From Papaver somniferum (taxonomy: Eukaryota > Streptophyta > Magnoliopsida > Ranunculales > Papaveraceae): a stretch of DNA of 64,000 bases. The notes below the pieces were generated by a model that made no database searches, had not been told where the DNA came from, and worked only from the letters and a program-made list of their open reading frames with translations. The stretch spans positions 167,106,747 to 167,170,746 of the forward strand of contig NC_039363.1 of assembly GCF_003573695.1 (NCBI RefSeq). Reading direction: 5' to 3'. The position numbers were made by a program, and so were the translations under genes. Each line of letters starts with the position of its first letter. Positions within the stretch are counted from its first letter, which is position 1. Shown one piece after another: positions 19,636 to 31,865 of this stretch.

Positions 19636-22600
19636 TGTTTATGGGTGAAAACAATTCCTGACGAATTTGGTAATTTGGGGTGTGTGGATGAGGAATAAAT
19701 CTAAACCCTAAATAAATGCACTGCACGGGAGTGCTTTGTGATTCGAGAAATCAATCTGTACAACTCCGACCTAAACCAAGAAATGGCCGTTCCGGACTTG
19801 CTTCGGTCACAAAGTGAAGGAGATGAGGTTGATCTTAGGGAGGGAAGCGAAGAAGGTGTTGAGATTGTGAAGGTGTTGGATGTGTATGAATTGTATCAGA
19901 AAGCTGAACTAGCTTGCAGAATGTAAGCTATATCAGTTCCGGTGTTTGAATACGGTTGTATCAACACTTGATTCTGTTGTCTTGTCTTGTCGAAATAGGG
20001 AGGAGAACCTATTTATACAAGTCATTGAGCCTTACTCACGTATCTCGTGGGAAGTGGAGAAAGTGGAGTGATGGAGTAGTGGAGTTGCGGGTTTTAGTGT
20101 TACACGATCAGTCTTGCCCACTTCTCCCATCATCACTAACCGTCCATGACTTCCTGACACGTTCTTGTGATGGCACGTTGTGCGCTGCACGCTATAAACC
20201 GCCTGAACAATACCCCAGTATGTATCCTCCAGTTTGTGATATGATTGATGTCTCGAGTGTGTGGATCGTGGGACCCACAGAAGGTAGCATGTAATGCTAG
20301 GTTAAATAACTAAGTTATTTGGAATTTGATACTTGTAAAATATCACGTGAATTCTATGCATGTAATGCATAGAATATATTCAGCATGTATGAAGCATCGC
20401 TGTTTTAAGGCTTAATGGAGTAAGTCACGATTAAGCATCTTAAAATAGATGCGTGTCTAGCCATCTTCAAGTGATCGTTTGGGGATGTACAGGTAAGTCC
20501 TGACTTGAACGATCATTGGTGTGGTAGAGTGGCGGATGGTAATCACCACAACACCTCATTGACCAGTTAACTCCTGACCAGGGTTGTATAACCAAGCAGG
20601 TGAAGTTAAACGGACGAGATGATATTTGAGACACTCATCTGCGACCGTTAGTGGAATTAGGGTTTATGAAGAGGTGCGCAAGCATCACTCTTCAGCTTGG
20701 TCGAAACCAACCTTGGGATGCAATTTTGGTCGGGCCGATCGTGCATGCGTGTAGACGGCATGTCGGTGTAGGCACCCATACCTCATTGTCTCTTGAAAGT
20801 GTGATCTAAGCCACTCAATTTGTTCGGCGAAGTTGAGTGGTTGAGATCAATTTGCGACAGAATTCCGGTGCCGCAAAAGCCGCGCGTCATGCCAACTTCT
20901 GGCACGCGTTTCGAGACGACCAAGCTTGGTCGGTCTTGGCCAATTAGTCTGGTATACAGACGGCGGGCTGGTGTACACGTCCATACCTTAATACCCCATA
21001 GAAACGTGATCTGAGCCACACAATTTGTCCGGCAAAGTTGAGTGGTCGAGATTAGTTTGCAATTGGGAGGTGTGACCATGCCTAGTTTGGGAGTGCGGAT
21101 CAAGACGACCAGGCATGATATGCCTTGGCCGATAGGGTGTGGATATAGGCGGGCCCATAGTGATCGTGTTGATACTCACTGGACCTGCTTAATCGACTCC
21201 TAGACCCTTCGTTCGATCAGGTGAAAATGGACGCTCGTGATCGAAAACCCTAATTAGGGTTTTTCCAGCCGTGCGTCATGCCTTGTTTGGGCGCACGAAT
21301 TGGGACGAACATCCATGTTTGGTCCTGTCCGATTGATTATATTTTCAATGATGTTGTAGTAAAGAGTTCGTTGAGGCTTGTGAAGGCAATGAATTCTAGA
21401 CTTAATAGAACTTAAGAATATAGAAAACTTAACTCAAAATTGATTTCAAGTGATTGGAAAATAACCAAGACACTAGAATCCACTATTACACATGAATGGT
21501 GTCAAATATTTCATAACTCTAATTATCCTTTTAATCCTTTATTTCTTAATCCACAAATAATCAAACATATTCTCAAAAATTAATTGTATCCCTTAAGCAT
21601 AGATTATCTAACCAAAGCATAACATATCTAATTGAATCACAACTAATGAAGAAAATTATGTAAACTTTTAAGAACTCAGCAAAAGCAGTGATTGAGTGAA
21701 TTATAATTAAATATTAGAGAAAATGAAATAGTTACCCATTGTTCATGTGTGAATAGCTTCATCCATTGCCTTGGTTACGAGAGAATTAGCCGCTCATCAT
21801 GTTGGAAACACGCTCAAAAGTTGATTTCATTTATGATCAAAGGGTTACAAATGATGAATAAGGGAGAATTATAATAAAAATCGGGTTAGCATTGCAAAAG
21901 CCGTTACAAAGAGCTGTTATTGTATTGTTGCATTTTTTAAGTCTGTCTCTGATCTGCGACCCACAGTATGAGTCGCTGACACTGTTTAAAAACGACGGTT
22001 GTGGCGAGTCTGTTCTTCGTGTTCTTCAGTGTTCTTCAATGGCAGCAGCAGCAGCAGGTGGTCTCTCTGCAAATTCGATTTTTTTGACTCTGTGGTGCTC
22101 TAAACTTCTCCCAATCTCCCCGTCCCTTCTATGATATCCCAGCAGCCTATTTATACTCAACAGCCCCCTCAAATCTCGAGTTAAATACCATAAATTCTCT
22201 ATTATTCGGCAGTAAATAAAAAATATTCTCCGGATATTTTTTTCTTCATCCGAGCATCTGCAGCTGTCCAACCTTCCTTATTTTCCTTCTACACACCTCT
22301 GTAGAGTCCAAACTCCATCCAAACACGAGCAGTACACGTTTCAATTTGTTGTAATCCCGTGATGGAGTTTTCCGGCCACGTACTCCCTGTTTTCTTCACC
22401 ACGGCAATTCCATCCAAATTGGGTCGAAACAAACACCCATACCAGCTTTTTTAGGACATATCACAACTACCCATTAAGTTTCATCCCTTTAGTCTACCCA
22501 GAACTGCTTCAAATTTCGATCGAAACTTCATCCAGTTTCAGTGCTTCTTTTTCCCGCCAAATTTAATTTTCAAACGAAGAAGATGGTGTCCCCCTAAATA

Positions 22601-23610
22601 GTTGTGGGTTGTGAATAGCAGCTGCCTGGTTTGGGGGTGACCCGGGGTACCCCTTAGTAATTGAGGTGCCCCTTAACCAAATGTGGGCTCCGTATAGCAA
22701 GTGTCCTCCGGGGGTGATCCGAGTGATTTTTCGAGCCGATTTTTCCAACAATATTTATTTTCCAAAAATACCTAAAAATACACAAAACACCATAATAAGG
22801 ACGAAAACGAGTACCAACAATACGAAACATTGAGGACAAATTAGACACATAAATGCGTCTATCACCGATCGGTCATGTATGTAGGCAGGCCCACGGTGTT
22901 TGTGTTGACATGCTCTGGGCCCTTTGAATCTACATCTATACCCTCCATCTATTCCTGCGAAGATGGATGGTTGAGACTGATTTGCGACACGTAATATGCT
23001 GCAAACCCTAATTTAGGGTTTCTCGTCCACGCTGCTTTGGCTGGACGAATTGGCAAGCCATGCTACCCTTTTGGGGAGGCCGACCATGCGGGGTCCGCAT
23101 TGGTCCGGTATTGAACATTCCAATACCTGCTTGAGGGTTATGGATTCGGTCTAAGCCATCCAATCATGCGGGTGAAGTTGGATGGTCGTGATTGTTTCTG
23201 AGACTAATATGGACAGTCCAGATGCTCAATCGGGCTAGTATAACACACCGAGAGATGTATGCTCAATCGGGCTAGTATAACACACCGAGAGCGGCAGCCT
23301 CTACGGGTATTTCGTATATGCTTCATTATTAACGCTTGGAGATTCGTGTTGCTCTGCTGAGAGCAACACTCAGTCGTCATGCCGCACCAATAATGAGAGT
23401 TCAGCAGGAAATACAAGGCTAATCGTGTATTGATTAAGAATACTATAAATTCACAAGGTATATGGGATTGTTGCTACATGCTCCAACCTGGATGAATTAG
23501 TAAAGTGAAGAAGTATTCATCACTTATCAGTGGCTCTATCCTTTGCAGGATGTCAGCGCATAATTTTGGCTTTTACAATTTTAGCCCTGAACTAAAATCC
23601 ACCATCAACA
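19636..23610 (-). repeat. 3' LTR of gypsy-B, with a solo LTR inside
   Basis: Matches 28120-30319, but is interrupted by a solo LTR at 21334-22864. It also keeps about 240 bp (around 20600-20840) that the other LTR lacks. Small reading frames here (such as 19738-20294) recur in the other LTR at 28222-28767 and reflect LTR identity, not genes. Confidence 0.93.
21334..22864. mobile_element. Solo LTR inside the gypsy-B 3' LTR
   Basis: A 1,531-bp insertion beginning TGATTATATT and ending GCGTCTATCA (TG...CA), flanked by the 5-bp duplication CCGAT at 21329-21333 and 22865-22869. The other LTR has the empty site (CTGACCGATCAGTCATG near 29571-29587). No internal retroelement sequence is present, so this is a solo LTR left by LTR-LTR recombination. 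It is related to 61638-63235. Confidence 0.92.
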
Positions 23611-23624
23611 TTAAGTCCCCTGCC

Positions 23625-25650
23625 TAGCGCATAATGGTTGCATTATTGTGGGGTAGGCATGAGATGGTGATAGTTAAAGATAAAACTTATGAGTTAGATG
23701 TTACCAGGAGAGACGGGTCGTCCTGTCCTTGGAGCATGTCACGTTCAAGAGGCGTCCAGGCGAGCGTTCCCCTAGTATGATGTCGGTCTTGCCTTCTTCG
23801 ATCGACCTTGCTATGCCTGCCTCGGTCGAGAGCCTGCTCCGTGCTTGCTCCGTTCGAATGTCGGTCTTGCCGGATCGACCTTGCTAAGCCTGCTTCGGTC
23901 GAGGGGCTATTGCGCCTGTTTGATCGAACGTGGGCTTGATGTGCCTAGTCGGCGGACTGTTGCGCCTTCTTCGTTCGTGAGAGTATGCCAGGTGTGACCA
24001 CGACCTTGGTGGGACCGGTTTCCTCCTTCAGGTATTTGAGCCAAGAAGGGAATAGAACTTGTATGCTCCTCTTCCCATAAAAAAACGTGCATGTAACCCT
24101 GAAAGGATGTGGACCCCACCATGTATATGCTTCGACCAAACGTTACCATGTTGCACCTGTTTAATAGGCATGTGGGCCCGCCTACTTCGCTCAACCGTGG
24201 GACTCATCATGCGCATGCTTGATCGATCGTGGGATTGTTGTGCCTTCTTCGGTTAAACGTGGGTCCACTCTGTGCCTGCTTTGGTCGAATGTGGGACCCG
24301 ATGTAAGCATGCTTTCTTCGAGCATGGGCATATGTGCGTGCTTAAATCAAATACGGGTCCACCGTGTACATGCTTCAAACGTCGGCCATGTGTTTCGACT
24401 GAAAATCGGCCCTGTTGTGTGCGCCTATTTCATTCGAATACCAGCCTTATGACCTTAATCAACACCGGCTTCGTGGACTCGACCAACACCGGCCTTGTTT
24501 GCTGACGTGGCCCAATACCAACCTTGTGGCCTTGAACAGCCTTGACCAATACCGGCTTGACGTGACCCAATACAAGCCTACTTGCGTGACGTGATATCAG
24601 TCTTGCTTGCGTGACGGGATACTAGCATTGCGATCTCAACCAATACCAGCTTTGCGGACTTGAGAAACACCTGCCTCGTTTGCTGACGTGACTCAATACC
24701 AGCCTTGATTGCTTTGCCCGAACGTGGGACCCGTCGCGTGCCTTCTTTGCTTGGGGCCGGCTGTGCCTGCTTTGACCAATTTAGACTTATCTATGCCTAA
24801 TAGAATGGGACCCGCCGCGTGCCTGCTTTGACCAGACACCAAACCTGTTGCCTCACCCAACACCAGACTTGCTCCTTGACTAACACCGGCCTTGCTGACG
24901 TCTTGCTGACTAACACCAGTCTTGCTAACCATCGGTCTTCCCTTTTGCTCGTGGGACCCAGGCGTGCTTGCTTTGCCCAAACGTGAACCTTGTATGTTCG
25001 AACGTGGTGTGGGTCCCGCTGAGAGCGTTGAAGCATCTTCTGGAGCGAGCAGGTCCGGGAGAGCGTTAGAGCATCTTCTGGTGGAGGGAGCGTTGAAGCG
25101 GCTTCTGCTGGAGAGAGTGTTGAAGCGGTTTCTGGTGGAGGGAGCGTTGAAGCGGCTTCTGCTGGAGAGAGTGTTGAAGCGGCTTCTGCTGGAGAGAGTG
25201 TTGAAGCGGTCTCTTGTTCAGCTTGGTTTCCCTGTTCGAATTACATGCTTCTTGATTGACTATCTTTCTTGTGTTGAAGAAGTTCTTGACTGACAGTGAA
25301 GGAATTTCATGCTGAGCCTCAGTCCCCAAGCGTGGTCTACGTGGATCCATCTTGTATGCCCGATGGGTATTTTGTACATAATGGTTGTTGATATGGTGAA
25401 GTTATGGATGGTATCAATCGACGAGCAACAACAGTTCTTGGCAGCAGCTGTGATCAGAAGAGACTGGCAGGGAGAGGCGTGGTGGAAACTTGCACGAACT
25501 TGGCACCCTCTTAAGTCCCAGGTGCAATCTCCTTTGGTAACGGAACTACTTTTTCCACGGGAGACAAATTCTGAAAGCGTCTCTCATTGATGTAGTTACC
25601 GTCGATCCAAATATGGAATATCTTGGACGTTGTTTCATTATTGCGGCAGT
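23625..25650 (-). other. Gypsy-B interior without recognisable domains
   Basis: This region has many diverged short repeats (phrases like GCCTGCTTTGACCAA, ACCAGCCTTG and GTGGGACCC recur between 24100 and 24990) and no intact domain. The several overlapping reading frames show no similarity that I recognise. Confidence 0.6.
25020..25212. repeat. ~33-bp minisatellite in gypsy-B
   Basis: About six tandem copies of a unit containing GAGCGTTGAAGCGGCTTCTG followed by (C/G)TGGAG, varying by a few bases. The unit length is a multiple of three, so reading frames through it on both strands stay open and look like repetitive proteins, but nothing else supports coding. Confidence 0.88.
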
Positions 25651-25960
25651 CGTGCACGTGGTGCTAGAGTTGAAGTTGGCAATTTTGGACAGGGAGGATG
25701 TTGTATCTCGATGGCTTTCCTCTTGCTGCTTTAGTGAAACTGCTTACAGAAGGCTGAAGGTTGTATTGCATGTTGGTGAGATGTATGCTTCCGCGAACAT
25801 CATGAGGCTCTTCATTACTGGCAGGCTTGTTCTTCTAGCAGAGCAGGTGCTGTCGCAACTAAGCGTTTAGCAGCTTCACGGAGTTCATAGGATGTATGAA
25901 AGCGCAGGTTCTTCGACAAAGCACGATAGACAGGTTCCGTCATATTGATGCACAATTACA
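25650..25960 (-). pseudogene. Gypsy-B gag fragment displaced downstream of RT
   Basis: The minus strand reads HDPNVTEQQVV (up to about 25995), then after a stop MTEPVYRALSKNLRFHTSYE, and LREAAKRLVATAPALLEEQA. This matches the gag segment HDPNVTEKQPVDLYING and VYRALLENLRFQTFSELHEA of the gypsy element at 45-60 kb, where it lies before protease. Here it comes after RT, so the inside is rearranged. Confidence 0.8.
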
Positions 25961-25975
25961 CCACTTGTTGTTCAG

Positions 25976-26628
25976 TCACATTTGGATCGTGACCCTCAAG
26001 TGTCCTGAATTGGGGACGCTCCAGTAGATCCGAAGATGTCCCTGGATCGCTCTTTGTGCGGGCTGACATGATAGGTGAACCCTTTGTGATGATTTGGAGA
26101 TGAAAATATTTGTTGAATCTTCCGAAACGCTTCTTGTTGTAGTGCGGTCCAGACGAAACTTTCTCCTCTCTTCAGCAAGGGAGTGAATGAAGAAACGAGC
26201 TGGGCTAAGCCAGGTATAAAACGTGGAATTCACCTTACCCATGAAGCTGTGGAGCCCCTTAACGGTTCGCGGCAGCGACATTGTGAGGATAGCTTGAGTC
26301 TTGGGTTTGACTATTATATTGTCCATGTAGTCTTCAACCTGCTTATGCATCATGTCATGGAAGATTGTCGTCATAGCGCGTTGATACGTTGCACCGTCAC
26401 TTCTCAAACCGAATGGCATTACGGTATAACAAAAGTTTCCAATAGGGTTTGAAAAGATGTCTTACTTGCACTATGCTCATACATCCTTATCTGGTTGTAG
26501 CCGCTACATCCATCCATGGAGGAGAACATGCCATGTTCGCTGGTAGCATCTACCAACGTGTCGATGTTAGGCAAAGGAAATCGCCATTGGGGCAGCATTC
26601 GTTCAAGTCTCTGGAATCCATGCAACAC
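25976..26628 (-). pseudogene. Gypsy-B reverse transcriptase fragment
   Basis: Pieces in two frames read FSSMDGCSGYNQIRM and KTSFQT (RT motifs with the catalytic Asp in SSMDG), then MPFGLRSDGATYQRAMTTIF and VEDYMDNIIVKPK. The active-site YxDD box reads YMDN, so its second Asp is lost. The frame change between pieces and the altered active site show that it is dead. Confidence 0.88.
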
Positions 26629-26933
26629 CTGATCTCGCGCCTGAATTACCTCGGAGATTGTTTGACCGACTTGGATTGGAGATTGTATGAATGCTTACAC
26701 AAGGTCGAGCTGATGGAAATAGGCCTAGGAGATTCCTCATCGTCGAGCTCATCAGTTGTGGAGTTGGTACCATCTTGCAGATGTCGTGGAGCGTCTAGCA
26801 CTTCTTCTTGTTGCTCATCGTTGTTGTATCATTCCGTTGGGCGGAGAGAAGAATTGAGATGCCTCGTCAGCAAGGATGCATCATGGGGCCTAGCCTTCGA
26901 TGATGCAAGTCGGTCCTCCTCCTGGATTGACGC

Positions 26934-27527
26934 TCACGTGGGGAGTGGGATGCAATGTACTTTGTATGATCCTTCCCGTGGAGCTTCCCTCGGTTTGAAC
27001 AGTTCCACTCCGCATATTCGTGCATAAGGAGACAATGATGTAGGAATACGAATGACTTGTTTATTCGGCATAGTCTTCAGGCATTGGTGATATGTTGAAG
27101 GGACGATCTTGTATGTGTTGGTCTGGTTTCCTTCAAAGTATGTCATTGTGGTAGGATGCCATACGATCTTGCCTGAGCGAACCTGGGTCGTCCTGAGAGT
27201 CTTGAGAGTAATCACATTTGAAGACGCTCCCTTGTCGATGAGGTCCCTCTTGATCTCTGAATCCTTGATGCGTGCAGTAACGTGTAGGGCCCGGTTGTGA
27301 CCTTCTTCTGGATGATTGCAGCAAAACGTCTCTGCCCGTTGATTCTTCGAGAGGTGTAAAAGTTCGCACAAACTTTCCACTATAGAAACCGCTTCCTGAT
27401 CCACCGGCCTCTGGCTCATACTGAGACTATTGACTTGAGGAGGATCGTTGTGAGGATCAGTCCCCAGTATAGGAATCTCCATGACAGGACTGTTCATACC
27501 TGATGTCGCTTCTTTGATCAGGTCCAT
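26934..27527 (-). pseudogene. Gypsy-B protease region
   Basis: An open frame with SLCELLHLSKNQRAETFCCN, RIKDSEIKRDLIDKGASSNV, ITLKTL and a C-terminal half RICGVELFKPREAPREGSYK. It parallels the protease region of the 45-60 kb element (EHVCELLYLSKAQRKDIF; KGNEFKRAFIDVGTAINIIP). The aspartic-protease D-(S/T)-G triad is replaced by DKG. Confidence 0.75.
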
Positions 27528-27596
27528 GTAGGTCCGCGCCGCTGAAGTACCTTCTCCGGGTGCGTTGAATGCGTTCCTTGTTGGCTTCAGGGGATG

Positions 27597-28037
27597 TCAC
27601 GTCTCTTGTGGCAATTGATCAGTTAATGTCTTAAGAAAAGTGAGTACCTCTTTCTGAGTTGCAGCCATATCCGTTTGAGTCTTAGCAAGGACTTTCTGCC
27701 TATCCATGCGATGGTATTTGGAGATGGTCATCCTATTTCTCCTCCAGCTCCTCGTTCTGATGAAGGGGTCGAAGTTGTTTCTCGGGTGACCGCCGGAGGC
27801 GTTACACTTTGAGGAGATGTCGGGATTTGCGGCTGCTCTGGCTCTGGTGATGGGAGGTGTTACACTTACTGGAAAATCTCCTGCTCCGTTGGTGCTAGTA
27901 GTAGAGGAAGCAATTCCACGAGATAAATTGATGGTATTGACTGGCTGCACGGTGACACCTGAGATATCAACACCGAGAGTGTTGACAACGCTAGTCCCAT
28001 CAGGATTGGTCGCTGATCCAGACCTAAGATCCACCAT
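27597..28037 (-). pseudogene. Gypsy-B gag N-terminus
   Basis: The likely start is the ATG at 28037 (MVDLRSGSATNPDGTSVVNT), the same beginning as the other gypsy element's gag (MVDLRSGSVTNPNTNR). It includes KTQTDMAATQKEVLTFLKTL, matching its NQTDMAATQKELYNYLKTL. The frame is open for about 147 codons and then lost; the main capsid-like part is missing here. Confidence 0.85.
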
Positions 28038-28119
28038 TTTCGAAATCAGTAAAATTGAATTGGTATTGAAGAAATTGACTTCACAACCGAGAGATTCATC
28101 TCCCACTGTGGTCGCCAAT

Positions 28120-30319
28120 TGTTTATGGGTGAAAATTATTCCTGCCGAATTTGGTAATTTGGGGTGTGTGGATGAGGAATGAATCTAAACCCTAAACAAA
28201 TGCACTACACATGAGTGCTTTGTGATTCGAGAAATCAATCTGTACCACTCCAGCCTAAACCAAGAAATGGTCGTTCCAGACTTGCTTCGGTCACAAAGTG
28301 AAAGAGATGGGGTTGATCTTAGGGAGGGAAGTGAAGAAGGTGTTGAGATTGTGAAGGTGTTGGTTGTGTATGAATTGTATCAGAAAGCTGAATTGGCTTG
28401 CAGAATGTAAGCTATCAGTTCTGGTGTTTGAATACAGTTGTATCAACACTTTTTTCTGTTGTCTTGTCTTGTCGAAATAGGGAGGAGAACCAATTTATAC
28501 AAGTCAACTCACGTATCTCGTGGGAAGTGGAGAAATTGGAGTGATGGAGTAGTGGAGTTGCGGGTGTTAGTGTTACACGATCAGTCTTGCCCACTTCTCC
28601 CATCATCACTAACCGTCTATGATTTCCTGACACGTTCTTGTGATGGGGCGTTGTGCGCTGCACGCTGTAAACCGCCAGACCAATACCCCAGTATGTATCC
28701 CCCAGTTTGTGACATGATTGATGTCTCGAGTGTGTGGATCGTGGGACCCACAGAAGGTAGGATGTAATGCTAGGTTAAATAACTAAGTTATTTGGAATTT
28801 GATACTTGTAAAATTTCACGTGAATTCTATGCATGTAATGCATTGAATATATTCAACATGTATGAAGCATCGCTGTTTTAAGGCTTAATGGAGTAAGTCA
28901 CGATTAAGCGTCTTAAAATAGATGCGTGTCTAGCCATCTTCAAGTGATCGTTTGGGGTTGTACAGGTAAGTCCTGACTTGACCGATCACTTGGTGTGGTA
29001 GAGTGGCGGATGATAATCACCACAACACCTCATTGACCATTTAACTCCTGACCAGGGTTGTATAACCAAGTAGGTGAAGTTGAGTGGTTGAGATAAATTT
29101 GCGACAGAAATCCGGTGACCCAAAGTCGCGTGTCATGCCAACTTCGGGCGCGCGTTTCGAGACGACCAAGCTTGGTCGGTCTTGGTCGATTATTCTAGTA
29201 TGCATACGTCGGGATGGTATACACGTCCATACCTTAATACCCCATAGAAACGTGATCTGAGCCACTCAATTTGTCCGTCAAAGTTGAGTGGTCGATATTA
29301 GTTTGCAATTGGGAGGTGTGACCACGCCTAGTTTGGGCGTGCGAATCAAGACGACCAGGCATGATATGCCTTGGCCTATCGGGTGTGGAGATAGGCAGGC
29401 CCACAGTAATCGTGTTGATACTCACTGGACCTGCTTAATCGACTCCTTGACCATTCGTTCGATCAGGTGAAAATGGACGCTCGTGATCGAAAACCTTAAT
29501 TAGGGTTTTGCCAGCCGTGCGTCATGTCTTTTTTGGGCGCACGAATTGGGACGACCATCCATGTTTGGTCCTGACCGATCAGTCATGTATGTAGGCAGGA
29601 TCACGGTGTTTGTGTTGACATGCTCTGGGCCCTTTGAATCTACATCTACACCCTCCATCTATTCCTGCGAAGATGGATGGTTGAGACTGATTTGCGACAC
29701 GTAATATGCTGCAAAACCTAATTTAGGGTTTCTCGTCCACGCTGCTTTGGCTGGACGAATTGGCAAGCCATGCTACCCTTTGGGGAGGCCGACCATGCGG
29801 GGTCCGCATTGGTCCGGTGTTGAACATTCCAATACCTGCTTGAGGGTTATGGATTCGATCTAAGCCATCCAATCATGCGGGTGAAGTTGGATGGTCGTGA
29901 TTGTTTCTGAGACTGATATGGACAGTCCAGATGCTCAATCGGGCTAGTATAACACACCCAGAGATGTATGCTCAATTGGGCTAGTATAACACACCGAGAG
30001 CGGCATCCTGTACGGGTATTTCGTATATGCTTCATTATTAACGCTTGGAGATTCGTGTTGCTCTGCTGAGAGCAACACTCAGTCGTCATGTCGCACCAAT
30101 AATGAGAGTTCAGCAGGAAATACAAGGCTAATCGTGTATTGATTGAGAATGCTATAAATTCACAGGGTACATGGGATTGTTGCTACATGCTCCAACCTGG
30201 ATGAATTAGTAAAGTGAAGAAGTATTCATCACTTATCAGTGGCTCTATCCTTTGCAGGATGTCAGCGCATAATTTTTGCTTTTACAATTTTAGCCCTGAA
30301 CTAAAATCCACCATCAACA
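28120..30319 (-). repeat. 5' LTR of gypsy-B
   Basis: A 2,200-bp LTR with TG...CA ends on the minus strand, adjoining the primer-binding site at 28119. It lacks about 240 bp present in the other LTR: the sequence jumps from AAGTAGGTGAAGTT to GAGTGGTTGAG near 29080. The right boundary is followed by the TSD CTCAC. Confidence 0.94.
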
Positions 30320-31865
30320 CTCACATTTCAAGAGAATCAATACTACTTCAAATCCAGCTGACAGTGAAAACTTCTTGCAACACATTCCTTCTTGCATTTC
30401 AGATGAATACAATGCATCATTAATATCAGTTCCTTCTCCACAAGAAATTCATCATGCACTAAAATTAATGGATCCTTGGACATCCCCAGGACCAGATGGG
30501 TTTCGTCCTGGCTTTTATCAATCACAGTGGCTTCTAGTTCAAGATGATGTTTGCAGGACAGTTCAATCTTTTTTCAGTTCAGGTTTCATTATAAAGAAAC
30601 TCAACAACACCAGAATAACACTAATTCCTAAGAGTTCATCATCTCACAAGCCTGAAGATTTCAGACCCATTGCTCTTTGTAACACAATATACAAGCTTAT
30701 TTCCAAAATAATTTCCCTAAGACTAAAGAAACACATGGAGAGAATTATTTCTCCAATGCAATCTTCCTATGTTCCAGGTAGACTCATCTCTGAGAATGTA
30801 TGTCTAGTTCAAGAGCTTGTGTAGGAAATGAAAAGGAAAAAAGGTAGAACATGTCATCTAGCACTTAAAATGGATATGTCAAAAGCATTTGACAGACTTG
30901 AATGGTCCTTCCTCATGGATGTGCTTAAAAAATTCTGATTTTCTGATAAATTTTGTCATCTCATCATGCAATGCATCAGTACTACTTAGGTGGAAATCAT
31001 GGTGAATGGATCTCCTACTAAAGCATTCAAACCTTCAAGAGGAATTAGACAAGGATATCCCCTATCTCCTCATCTTTTTATCCTAGCTATGGAAGCATTC
31101 TCAAGGAATCATTGTGAGAATACGAATATGTTGACAGGGATGAAGATATCAAGAAGTGCTCCAAAAATTAACCACTTGTTGTTTGCAGATGATTGCTTAC
31201 TCTTCTGTAAGGCAAATCAGATGCAGACTAACAAGCTTCTCAATCTAGTTCAATATTTCAGTGCATGCTCTGGACAACTTATAAACTTCCACAAATCTGC
31301 AATCTATTTCAGCAACAACATGAATCCTCCTTCTTGTCAACTCATTAGTGGTCTACTTCAAGTCAGGAAATTAAACATTGAAGAAGAGAAATATTTAGGG
31401 CTTACTTTTTTTGTTGGTAGAAACAAGAAAAATCCTTTCTCAAGCCTTGTCACTAAGATGGAAAACAGACTCTCAAGATGGAATGGTTCAAATATGTATG
31501 AAGCTGGAAGAGGAGTTATGATCAAAAATGTTACTAATGCAGTTCCAGTTCACCACATGACAACTTTCAAGCTGCCAGATAACACAGTTGATCATCTAAA
31601 TTCAATACAGCAAAAGTTTTGGAGGAACAAAAATTCCAACAGAGGTAAACATCTCATTACTTGGAGAAATGTGAACAACTCAAAGGAAGAAGGAGGTCAT
31701 GGTTTCAGGGATTTACACTTATTCAATAGATCTCTCCTAGCAAAATCAGCATGGAAATTGTGTTCTGATATTACTTATATATGCTCAATCTCTCTTCAAG
31801 CTAAATATTTTCAAGATGGTAACATTTTCAATGCTGCAGAAAATGATAACTCGACATGGTCTTAG
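30320..31865 (+). pseudogene. LINE-2 ORF2: reverse transcriptase
   Basis: Continues LINE-2 after the gypsy-B insertion. The RT motifs are in order: TSPGPDGFRPGFYQ, RITLIPKSSSSHKPEDFRPI, SYVPGRLISENV, LALKMDMSKAFDRLEW (first catalytic Asp), GIRQGYPLSPHLFILAMEAF and INHLLFADDCLLFCKA (Asp-Asp). Stop codons at about 30822, 30937 and 30988 interrupt it. The final long frame (30990-31865) ends with a stop in DNSTWS, where LINE-1 reads TTWSWRSL. Confidence 0.93.

Larger units (their letters stand above)
19636..30319 (-). mobile_element. Degenerate Ty3/gypsy retrotransposon (gypsy-B) in LINE-2
   Basis: LTRs at 28120-30319 (5' LTR in the element's minus orientation) and 19636-23610 (3' LTR, containing a solo LTR) begin and end TGTT...AACA. 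The 5-bp TSD CTCAC is at 19631-19635 and 30320-30324. The primer-binding-like sequence ATTGGCGACCACAGTGGGA lies directly inside the 5' LTR (complement of 28101-28119). A polypurine tract GGCAGGGGACTTAA lies directly before the 3' LTR (complement of 23611-23624). Gag, protease and RT fragments lie on the minus strand between them. The inside is only 4.5 kb, so much of pol is missing. Confidence 0.94.

Noticed and set aside
19738..20294. Two ORFs at the left of gypsy-B, repeated at 28222-28767
   Set aside because: Conservation is due to LTR duplication within one element, not selection.
23907..24505. Cluster of overlapping ORFs on both strands in gypsy-B
   Set aside because: Repeat-rich GC sequence keeps several frames open by chance; no retroelement motif found.
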